The notes under the pieces: generated by a model
Told to the model about the DNA's origin: nothing
Seen by the model: the letters and a program-made list of their open reading frames with translations, nothing else
The model's database searches: none
IMG/VR virus record: IMGVR_UViG_3300033154_000599
Coordinates: 1 to 35,619 of that record
Direction: 5' to 3' (one strand)
Length of the DNA stretch: 35,619 nucleotides
Source: a virus
In this document: positions 29,312 through 35,619 of the stretch, in pieces
How positions within the stretch are numbered: the stretch's first letter is position 1
Layout: each line of letters opens with the position of its first letter
Translations under genes and position numbers: made by a program

Positions 29312-30145
29312 ATTCCAGTTCACGATTTCAATTTTACGCCGAGGAACTTAGATGCAGGGGTTCAACCTGAATCCGTTCCTGTTGTGCCTACACACATAGC
29401 TAATCAACCTGCGGCGGATAGAGTTGATGCTCAGACTCATGACCCAATTAATATTGCTACTGAAGATGTTGACAATGTTTTTCCGCAAGGTTTGAAGACG
29501 ATGGATCGCGGGATAAAAGAATTTTTTCAGAACATTGATGTGCCAACAAAAGATGGAACTCGCAAGCTAGATGTCAGGATCGCTGGGGGCGATAAAACGA
29601 TTTTGTTTTGGAAGCAATTACAGTCTGCTGATAGTGAAAACCGCATAAAACTCCCTGTAATGTCGGTTAATCGGACTAGTTGGAATTGGAATCCACAGCG
29701 ACAATTGCCTGCTTCAGTAGGTCCTTATTTTTATCGTCGGTTAGCTGATAAAGACGGCACCCGGGCTGTTTTGTCGCCGCGCGAGTTGTCATTATTAATA
29801 GATTATACATTGTCAGTATGGACTGAACGTAAACGAGATATGGAATACATTTCGTTTCAGATTATGTCTAGATTTAATCCGTTGGCTGAATGGCGGGTTT
29901 CTGATGAGTTTATGAATGGATATATTATTGGTAAATTAGAAGGCTCTAGTGACAATAGCGATATTGATATGGAGTCAAATCAATTGGCTAAAGTTCGTTA
30001 TGATTTTACTATTAAGATTGAAGGGTGGGTTCCTCTTCCGGGGCGCATTGTGCCTACTGTCTTGGGTAAGGTGCAAACCATTAAAGAACAAGACACGGGT
30101 GAATTTTTTGAAGTAATCAAACCTAGTTCTAGGAGAATATTATGA
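29312..30145 (+). CDS. Tail terminator / sheath stabiliser (gp15-like), ATT start
   Basis: The frame is open from ATT at 29312, with GGAG 7 bases upstream; the first standard start (GTG 29384) has none and would drop a PVHDFNFTP segment shared with the protein at 28308. The 277-residue product matches T4 gp15 by pattern: LSPRELSLLIDYTLSVWTER, RDMEYISFQIMSRFNPLAEW, then RYDFTIKIEGWVPLPG; T4 has PYFQP and FEVNGWMYPP at these places. gp15 caps the completed tail and joins it to the neck. Located directly ahead of the sheath gene. The AUU start is inference. Confidence 0.78.
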   Translation: MPVHDFNFTPRNLDAGVQPESVPVVPTHIANQPAADRVDAQTHDPINIATEDVDNVFPQGLKTMDRGIKEFFQNIDVPTKDGTRKLDVRIAGGDKTILFWKQLQSADSENRIKLPVMSVNRTSWNWNPQRQLPASVGPYFYRRLADKDGTRAVLSPRELSLLIDYTLSVWTERKRDMEYISFQIMSRFNPLAEWRVSDEFMNGYIIGKLEGSSDNSDIDMESNQLAKVRYDFTIKIEGWVPLPGRIVPTVLGKVQTIKEQDTGEFFEVIKPSSRRIL

Positions 30146-30423
30146 GTGAGAAAAAAATTCGTCGACCTTTAACACAGCGTGAGATTCGTCAACGAAAACA
30201 AAAAATTGCGAATATCAAATATGTTACTATCATTAATAAGTTAAGTTCACAAACTATTCCAATTCAACTTAAAGCGCCAGCGGGTCATGATTGGTTTGCT
30301 GGAGAGCAAACCGTTATGCTTTATCCTAAACGTATGGGGAAATTTCCTGAGAATCGTCTATATTCTGAACAAATCAGGAATTTTCAAAAGGCCGGTAGGA
30401 TTCAAGTCTTGAATGTACACTAA
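30142..30423 (+). CDS. Hypothetical basic protein, 93 aa
   Basis: ATG overlaps the previous stop by four bases behind CTAGGAG. The 93-residue product starts strongly basic (KKIRRPLTQREIRQRKQK) and then is beta-like (TVMLYPKRMGKFPENRLY). It lies between the gp15-like and sheath genes and is probably a small tail-assembly or head protein. No family was recognised. Confidence 0.6.
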   Translation: MSEKKIRRPLTQREIRQRKQKIANIKYVTIINKLSSQTIPIQLKAPAGHDWFAGEQTVMLYPKRMGKFPENRLYSEQIRNFQKAGRIQVLNVH

Positions 30424-30473
30424 TTTACGAAATTTAATCAAAAATAGAGAGAAATTATCAGGGGAATAATATT

Positions 30474-33323
30474 ATGCCTGTTTTCTTATCACCAGGAGTA
30501 TTTCCAAGAGAGATCGATCTTAGCGTTCTCCCCGCTAACTCATCCGGTCTAATTCCAGCCTTTATCGGCGCTGCTCAAAAAGGGCCTGTTGACGAGCCCC
30601 GTTTAATCACTAATCCTGAGCAATTCGTTGAGGTGTTTGGAAATCCTCTTCCTGAAGCTAACCTTGGTTATGCTGTCCTCGCTTATCTAGAAGAAGGTAA
30701 CGCAGCTTTTGTATTGCGTGTTGCCGTAGAATGTGATGAAGGCCAAGCACAAGAATTGGCAGACATTTGTGTTGACCTTACTGGCAACCGCATTCAAGGT
30801 TGGGGCCGTGTGTCGGTCTTCCAAAGTATTGACTTTGGTCGTCTAAACCTTAGAATTCCTACAGTAGAGTCCCCGCTTGTTTTCCATACCGATGCTGTCC
30901 TAGATATCGACTATAATGACCTTGACGTATCGACGACCGATGGTCCGACTGTCGCCACTTTGTCGTTTGTAGGTTCAGATCTTTCTGACATGTATACTGG
31001 TTCAACTGATGAGGGCTTTATAGTTCTTATTACTTCCGACCCAACCACTGGCGTTTTAGATGGTGCTGGGTTTGATGTGTTCCGTACTAGCGATGGAGTT
31101 ATCATCGCCTCTGGCACTCTAGTTGATACTGGAGGAGGCGTTTCAGCACCGGTTGCTGTTGGAACTGGCGACGATGATACCGGACTGATCTTCAGAGTTG
31201 AAGTGACCGGCAGCTCTCCAATCGAAAGCGATGACACTTTCACCTTCTCTGCTCGCCCAGACAATCTTACTCTTTCAATTGAAGTCGAAGGTGCTGCTAG
31301 CGTTCCACCAACCTTTACTTTCACCCCAGCGACCTATACCGACCCAGACGTGTTTGTCACAGACTTTAACACTTTAGTTGGTGCTGCAGTCGATTTTATA
31401 GCTGGGTTTGATGACACAAATTTATTCATCAGAACTCGCGGAGCTGGTGATCGCATCCAGCTTACCGGAACTGAAGCATTTGCCCTTGAAGTTGGTTTAC
31501 AACAGTGGGCTCTTGACATTCCGCGTAGTTGGTTAGTTGGTGCCGATACCGGACCATATAACATTAACGCAAATAACAACCGTGTTTCTATTGATGTGAT
31601 CGAAGAAGATGTAGTCACTAGTTTGGCAGCTACCATTTCGATCAGCACAATGGCGACGCCAGTTTCAGTAGCTAGCTCATTACACTTAGGTGGAGTCAGT
31701 CTTGGTGAGAGATTTTATGAAGCTCTAGCAATTCGTGTTACCGATGATGATCGTCGAGTATACGTTATTGCCTCAGAAGATCACCAATTTGGCCAACTTA
31801 AAATGATGGCTGATTTCAGTCATATTAAAACACTGCGATTCGCAGAAGAAGTTAACTTCCAAGTTCTCACCCGGGCCTTCCGTGGATTCTTCGATCCTCG
31901 TGTTGAATTGCCCGAATCTGGCATAATTACCCCATCGGTTCCTCTTTCTTGTGAAGTTGATCCTGCAGGTGCCCAATGTGCCCTTGATGTCGCTTACTAC
32001 GCCAACATTGTTGGTTGGTTAGTGGCCCCCTCTCCAGGCACATGGCTTGAGGGTTATACTGTAACAGTTGAGAACTTCAACTCTCAACCAGGCCGATATA
32101 TGGTCCGTGTTTTTGATACCGCAGGCTTAGAAATTCCAGATGCTCGGGCTGATGATGTCAGCTTCGACCCATCGGATGCTCGTTACATTGGCAACGTTGT
32201 CAATCCTGGAAGCACTATTGGTGGTGTTAACGGAAACAGTTACATTAATTGGGAAGATCGTCCAGTATTCCTTGAGAACGATCCTAACGATTTGTCTAAT
32301 TTCGCTGTCAGACAACCTGGTGATATTAACCGCCGAGCTTTTGCAGGTTTGGCCAATGGTATTCCACTTGACCCGCTCTTTAGCGCTGCGTTAGACGAAG
32401 CTGTTATTGGTAATGTTGCGCGTAGTACCGGAATCTTCGCGTTCCAGAACCCCGAAGTTTTTGACATTACATTACTGGCAACCCCCGGATTTAGTTCTGG
32501 TGCAGTTATTGCCCAGTCATTAGCTATGTGCGAAGGTCGTGGCGACTGCATGTACTTAGTAGATCCGCCATTCGGCCTTCGTCCGCAGCAAGTTGTTGAC
32601 TGGCACAATGGTATGCTCTTCAGCGATTTGCAAGTCTCACTTAATAGCTCTTATGGCGCCTTGTACTGGTCATGGGTTGAAGTATTTGATCAATTTAATG
32701 GCGGAACCATCTTTATCCCGCCATCCGGGCATGTGTCAGCAGTCTATGCTAGAACTGCTCGTGAAACTGAACTTTGGTTTGCTCCCGCTGGATTGAATCG
32801 TGGTCAACTAAAGACTGTTCTTAATCTTGAATTTAACCCAACTCAGGGTGAACGAGATTTGCTTTATGGGTTCAACAATGCAGTTAACCCATTAGTTAAT
32901 TTCCCGCAAGACGGTGTTACAGTTTTTGGTCAGCGTACTCTTCAACGTAAGGATAGTGCTCTTGATCGTGTCAATGTTAGAATGCTGCTCATTGCTTTGA
33001 AGAAGGCGCTGGTTCCTTTGTTAAGGAATTTCCTTTTCGAGCCTAATGATCAGATTTTGTGGAAACAAGTTAAGGGCGCAATTACCCCATTCCTTGCGGA
33101 TGTTCGGGCTCGTCGTGGGCTTACCGCATTTGATGTGATTGTTGATGAACGGAATAATACCCCAATTCGTCGTGATCGTAATGAGCTTTGGGTTAGTGTA
33201 CTCCTTAAACCTACTCGAACTGTTGAGTTTATTGTACTTAATTTAGTTATTCTGAGGACCGATCAAAGTTTTGCTGCTGAAGAAGTTCTTGCAGCTGCTG
33301 GAATTGATGTTGTTGCAACATAA
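30474..33323 (+). CDS. Tail sheath protein (gp18-like)
   Basis: The 949-residue product has the sheath N terminus (SPGVFPREIDLSVLPANSSG, LIPAFIGAAQKGPVDEP, FVEVFGNPLPEANLGYAVLA) and the C-terminal domain (LRNFLFEPNDQILWKQVKGA, ITPFLADVRARRG, then LWVSVLLKPTRTVEFIVLN). These polymerise around the tube and contract to drive DNA delivery. It is longer than T4 gp18 (659 residues); a Gly/Thr/Asp-rich beta insertion at about 130-350 accounts for much of this and should protrude on the tail surface. The region is more GC-rich than its neighbours, as often in highly expressed structural genes. Confidence 0.94.
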   Translation: MPVFLSPGVFPREIDLSVLPANSSGLIPAFIGAAQKGPVDEPRLITNPEQFVEVFGNPLPEANLGYAVLAYLEEGNAAFVLRVAVECDEGQAQELADICVDLTGNRIQGWGRVSVFQSIDFGRLNLRIPTVESPLVFHTDAVLDIDYNDLDVSTTDGPTVATLSFVGSDLSDMYTGSTDEGFIVLITSDPTTGVLDGAGFDVFRTSDGVIIASGTLVDTGGGVSAPVAVGTGDDDTGLIFRVEVTGSSPIESDDTFTFSARPDNLTLSIEVEGAASVPPTFTFTPATYTDPDVFVTDFNTLVGAAVDFIAGFDDTNLFIRTRGAGDRIQLTGTEAFALEVGLQQWALDIPRSWLVGADTGPYNINANNNRVSIDVIEEDVVTSLAATISISTMATPVSVASSLHLGGVSLGERFYEALAIRVTDDDRRVYVIASEDHQFGQLKMMADFSHIKTLRFAEEVNFQVLTRAFRGFFDPRVELPESGIITPSVPLSCEVDPAGAQCALDVAYYANIVGWLVAPSPGTWLEGYTVTVENFNSQPGRYMVRVFDTAGLEIPDARADDVSFDPSDARYIGNVVNPGSTIGGVNGNSYINWEDRPVFLENDPNDLSNFAVRQPGDINRRAFAGLANGIPLDPLFSAALDEAVIGNVARSTGIFAFQNPEVFDITLLATPGFSSGAVIAQSLAMCEGRGDCMYLVDPPFGLRPQQVVDWHNGMLFSDLQVSLNSSYGALYWSWVEVFDQFNGGTIFIPPSGHVSAVYARTARETELWFAPAGLNRGQLKTVLNLEFNPTQGERDLLYGFNNAVNPLVNFPQDGVTVFGQRTLQRKDSALDRVNVRMLLIALKKALVPLLRNFLFEPNDQILWKQVKGAITPFLADVRARRGLTAFDVIVDERNNTPIRRDRNELWVSVLLKPTRTVEFIVLNLVILRTDQSFAAEEVLAAAGIDVVAT

Positions 33324-33371
33324 TGTTATTCAGAAATTATAAAACTAAAAATAAACTGAAGGAGATATAAA

Positions 33372-33899
33372 ATGCCTGGATTTAATCTCGGTGCTACCAC
33401 AGACGGAAAGAATAATTTAGCTGAATATCGACGCAATCACAGATGGCGTGTGGCTGTAATTCAGGGTGATGTCATCACCCCACAGCAATGGCTATATTTG
33501 CAAAAAGCCGCTAGGCCAAACTTTGAATTTGATGAGGTCAAGATTCACCATAACCAAGAAGAAGCCTATGTAGCGGGCAAGCAAAGATGGCAGCCCATCG
33601 ATTTTGTCTTTTATGATGCAATCGAGGAAGGCGATATTTCCTCGTCGGTTTTCGGCTGGATTCTTGGTGGTGATGGCAGCTCTGTTGCGGATGGTAGTTC
33701 GGCTGACGTCAATCTACCAAGATCATACAAGAAAGATCTAACCCTTGAAATGTTGGATGGTTCTGGAGACGTAGATGAAACATGGACTTTGCATGGTGCG
33801 TTTCCTCTGAAAGTTGATTGGAGTGCTCTCGATTATACGAACACCGAAATTATTTTGATTACTGCTAACGTGAGATTTGATCGCGCCACCCGAGCGTAA
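33372..33899 (+). CDS. Tail tube protein, paralogue 1 (gp19-like)
   Basis: ATG follows GAAGGAG, the strongest ribosome-binding site of the block. The 175-residue product starts MPGFNLGATTDGKNNLAEYR and shows the tube-fold pattern: HRWRVAVIQ, FEFDEVKIHHNQEEAYVAGK, then WTLHGAFPLKVDWSALDYTN before a final beta strand. Stacked hexamers form the inner tube. It is the first of two tandem paralogues. Confidence 0.82.
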   Translation: MPGFNLGATTDGKNNLAEYRRNHRWRVAVIQGDVITPQQWLYLQKAARPNFEFDEVKIHHNQEEAYVAGKQRWQPIDFVFYDAIEEGDISSSVFGWILGGDGSSVADGSSADVNLPRSYKKDLTLEMLDGSGDVDETWTLHGAFPLKVDWSALDYTNTEIILITANVRFDRATRA

Positions 33900-33920
33900 A
33901 ATTTATTGAGGTGAAACAGG

Positions 33921-34451
33921 ATGCCTGGATTTTTCCCGAGCGGGTCAATTGCGGATCCTGGAATCGATAGCAATGCAGAATATAATAGAGTACATCGGTG
34001 GGTCATTGAAAGTTTGGGATTTCCAGGCCCACCTTCTAGTGATAGACTAAGATTGCATGCCAAGTCAATTGGTTTGCCCACTTTGAAATTTGAAGAAGAA
34101 AAAATTAAAGGTGGTAGTAGTTATTATAAAATTGCTAAACGCGCTCATTGGGAAGATATTACTGTTAAATTTTACGACGTGTTTGGCTTATATAAAGTTT
34201 TTAAAGAATGGCAAGACAAGATTTGGACTCCAGCAGATGGGATCAAAAAGCCTTCTGATTATAAAGGCGCACCTGTTTTCCTTCTATTGGATGGTGAAGG
34301 TAATGAAGTCCAAAGATTTACATTGTCTGGAGCTTATCCAAGCAAAATTGATCATGGCGATTTAAGTTATGAGAACAGTACTATTAAATTGCTTACAGTT
34401 ACATATACTTATGATTTTGCTATCATAGATGCAGATGTAGCCACTACTTAA
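33921..34451 (+). CDS. Tail tube protein, paralogue 2 (gp19-like)
   Basis: ATG follows GAGGTGAAACAGG. The 176-residue product shares MPGF at the start and the same order of elements as paralogue 1: NRVHRWVIESLGFPGPPSSD, LKFEEEKIKGGSSYYKIA, DITVKFYDVFG, FTLSGAYPSKIDHGDLSYEN, then a hydrophobic strand. This copy is the closer match to T4 gp19. It may be the main tube subunit, with the other forming a cap or initiator ring, or both may alternate. Confidence 0.87.
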   Translation: MPGFFPSGSIADPGIDSNAEYNRVHRWVIESLGFPGPPSSDRLRLHAKSIGLPTLKFEEEKIKGGSSYYKIAKRAHWEDITVKFYDVFGLYKVFKEWQDKIWTPADGIKKPSDYKGAPVFLLLDGEGNEVQRFTLSGAYPSKIDHGDLSYENSTIKLLTVTYTYDFAIIDADVATT

Positions 34452-34473
34452 ATCTTACTTGTCGGATTGATGA

Positions 34474-34481
34474 GTAAATAT
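34474..34481 (+). promoter_or_regulatory. Candidate late-promoter motif GTAAATAT
   Basis: GTAAATAT occurs 17 bases before the ATG at 34498 and just ahead of its AGAGG ribosome-binding site. It matches the TAAATAT core seen at 10-16. Motif evidence only. Confidence 0.35.
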
Positions 34482-34497
34482 CTCAAGAGGTGTTGCT

Positions 34498-35457
34498 ATG
34501 CCTGAAGAATCATTGTCCGAACCAAAACTTTCTCCACAGTTAACGAAAAAGAAAATTAAGCCTAAAGAATCAGTTTTAGACAGAGTTTTAAAAACTAAAG
34601 AAGAGGATCTGCATCCATGGGAGGAGGTTGTTCTTCCAAGTAGGGGTTTGTATTATGATGGGCAGATTCCTGGTGGAGTTGTTGAAGTAAAACCTATGGG
34701 CTTGTATGCTGATAAAGTTTTGGCAACTCAACGTTTAGTTCGTACAGGTGAGGCTTTAGAATATCTTTTTAAGAAGTATGTTCAGCTTCCTAACGATTTT
34801 GATCATTTGGCGATGTTGGACGATGATCGTTCATTTTTACTCTATTATCTTCGTGGTATTACACATGGTAATTTTTATGAGTTCATGCTTACTTGCCCTC
34901 ATTGTGATGGTGTTTCTCAGCATGAATATGATTTGAATGAGCTGTGGAGTGATGCGACTCCCCCCAATGAAAAGCTTGGGAAAGAACCGTTTGCTGTACG
35001 TCTTCCAAAACTCTCAGAGCAAGCAGGAGAGGACTTTATTGTTAAAGTAAGGTTTTTACGTGGCCATGATACTATGGAAATGCTTGGAGCAGTTAAGCCC
35101 AGTGATGGTCTCCCAGGTCGAGCCAGAGCTAGGAAAAAACGAGATTGGCGTAATAAAGATAACGCTGATAAAGTTCGTAATATGGGTGAAACTTTAGACA
35201 GCACTTTAGAACGTAATATCAATAAGATTATTGTAGAAGCTGGCGGTGAAAAGAATCGTGGGAAAATCCGAAAGCTTGTTGATCGTTTACATTCTACTGA
35301 TGTAAATGCCATTATTGAATTCTTGCGGGACAATTCCCCAGGAATTGATACTGTAGTTGAGACTGACTGTGTACGTTGTTCGACTACAATCATCACCCCA
35401 TTGCCCATAACGGCCTCGTTTTTTCGTCCAGAGAAGCGAACAAAGCTTAGAGAATGA
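34498..35457 (+). CDS. Baseplate hub / tail-chaperone protein (gp26-like), zinc-binding
   Basis: ATG follows AAGAGGTG. The 319-residue product has a Lys-rich N terminus, then EEVVLPSRGLYYDGQIPGGV, VEVKPMGLYADKV, EYLFKKYVQLP and LLYYLRGITHGNFYEF. The spaced CPHC (133-136) and CVRC near residue 295 suggest a zinc ribbon. The pattern fits the T4 gp26-type baseplate family, placed after the tube genes where many myoviruses have the chaperone for the tape measure. TTT TTT CGT near the end could allow a frameshift into the next frame. Family call is moderate. Confidence 0.62.
   Translation: MPEESLSEPKLSPQLTKKKIKPKESVLDRVLKTKEEDLHPWEEVVLPSRGLYYDGQIPGGVVEVKPMGLYADKVLATQRLVRTGEALEYLFKKYVQLPNDFDHLAMLDDDRSFLLYYLRGITHGNFYEFMLTCPHCDGVSQHEYDLNELWSDATPPNEKLGKEPFAVRLPKLSEQAGEDFIVKVRFLRGHDTMEMLGAVKPSDGLPGRARARKKRDWRNKDNADKVRNMGETLDSTLERNINKIIVEAGGEKNRGKIRKLVDRLHSTDVNAIIEFLRDNSPGIDTVVETDCVRCSTTIITPLPITASFFRPEKRTKLRE
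35419..35425 (+). promoter_or_regulatory. Possible +1 frameshift site TTT-TTT-C
   Basis: Frame-zero codons TTT TTT CGT lie 10 codons before the stop of the gp26-like gene. A Phe tRNA slipping from TTT onto TTC would move to the +1 frame, which stays open through the next ORF (35471-35619). The downstream ATG has no ribosome-binding site. No experimental support. Confidence 0.3.
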
Positions 35458-35470
35458 ATGGGATCACCTT

Positions 35471-35619
35471 ATGTGGCAGCAGTATATTCTAAAATCTAAA
35501 GGGGTCTCTTTTGATGAATCAGGGCGTATGACTGCTGAAGAACGTAAATGGTGGATGAAACGGATCGAAGAAGAAAACGATCGTATGAAAAAAGCTACTC
35601 GGGGTTCCCGGAACCTATA
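35471..35619 (+). CDS. Partial tail-assembly chaperone-like protein (runs off the edge)
   Basis: The frame is open to the window end. From the ATG it reads MWQQYILKSKGVSFDESGRM and then ERKWWMKRIEEENDRMKKAT, with in-frame EWDHL before the ATG. A conserved WxxY near the start and the charged helix xERxWWxxRIEEEN look like the second part (T domain) of tail assembly chaperones. No ribosome-binding site precedes the ATG. The product may be made as a frameshift fusion with the gp26-like protein. Truncated at the right edge. Confidence 0.5.
   Translation, partial: MWQQYILKSKGVSFDESGRMTAEERKWWMKRIEEENDRMKKATRGSRNL

Noticed and set aside
34917-35408. Minus-strand 163-codon frame within the gp26-like gene
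   Set aside because: Shadow of a well-supported plus-strand gene; no ribosome-binding site, Ser/Arg-rich composition.

Overview
The window is part of the genome of a contractile-tailed (myovirus-type) bacteriophage with T4-like architecture. It is AT-rich and densely packed, with many ATGA/TAATG gene overlaps. It carries three tRNA genes (Gly-UCC, Lys-UUU, Pro-UGG), T4-like SbcD/SbcC (gp47/gp46) recombination nucleases, a gp55-like late sigma factor, PhoH, and a late block with neck, tail terminator, sheath, tube and baseplate/chaperone genes in T4-like order. The host is probably a Planctomycete or relative: the phage encodes a secreted protein with HEAT-like repeats followed by a PDZ-like domain (9756-10649), a layout common in planctomycete proteomes, plus a type II glutamine synthetase. 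This host call is inference.

Layout. 1-1200: small genes and the tRNA cluster. 1200-5300: a metallophosphoesterase, a large proline-rich lipoprotein, two small proteins with a shared N-terminal leader, a cupin and small unknowns. 5371-8018: small structural-looking genes and a strikingly GC-rich parallel beta-helix tailspike-like gene. 8064-14394: small basic proteins, PhoH, the HEAT/PDZ protein, SbcD/SbcC. 14391-15981: two divergent sigma-like transcription factors. 16048-21335: a DUF115/MptE-like protein, then a tightly overlapping nucleotide-metabolism run (nucleoside deoxyribosyltransferase-like, DeoC-like, dCMP deaminase, DEDDh exonuclease, PurZ). 21310-23249: small genes and glutamine synthetase II. 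23201-24083 (minus): an IscU Fe-S scaffold and a leader-bearing, possibly injected protein. 24171-35619: a Nudix hydrolase and the late structural block, running off the right edge inside a probable tail-assembly chaperone.

The two strongest discoveries are these. (1) The adenylosuccinate-synthetase-like gene at 20229-21335 has the PurZ signature: the catalytic Asp of the PurA GDEGKGK loop is Ser (GSCGKG), and the PurA guanine-recognition TKxD motif is missing. This suggests the phage makes 2-aminoadenine (Z) DNA. (2) At least four otherwise unrelated proteins share an N-terminal leader of about 23 residues ending in TDD-x-D-[IV]-F-x-E or a close variant. It resembles the T4 capsid-targeting sequence removed by the prohead protease, so these may be internal head proteins that are packaged and injected. 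One has a pretoxin-like hydrophobic body and is in an operon with IscU.

Other notable points are a probable AUU start codon on the gp15-like gene, a possible +1 frameshift in the gp26-like/chaperone pair, and TAAATA-type late-promoter candidates. No MazZ, DatZ or DpoZ gene, terminase, portal or major capsid gene lies inside the window.
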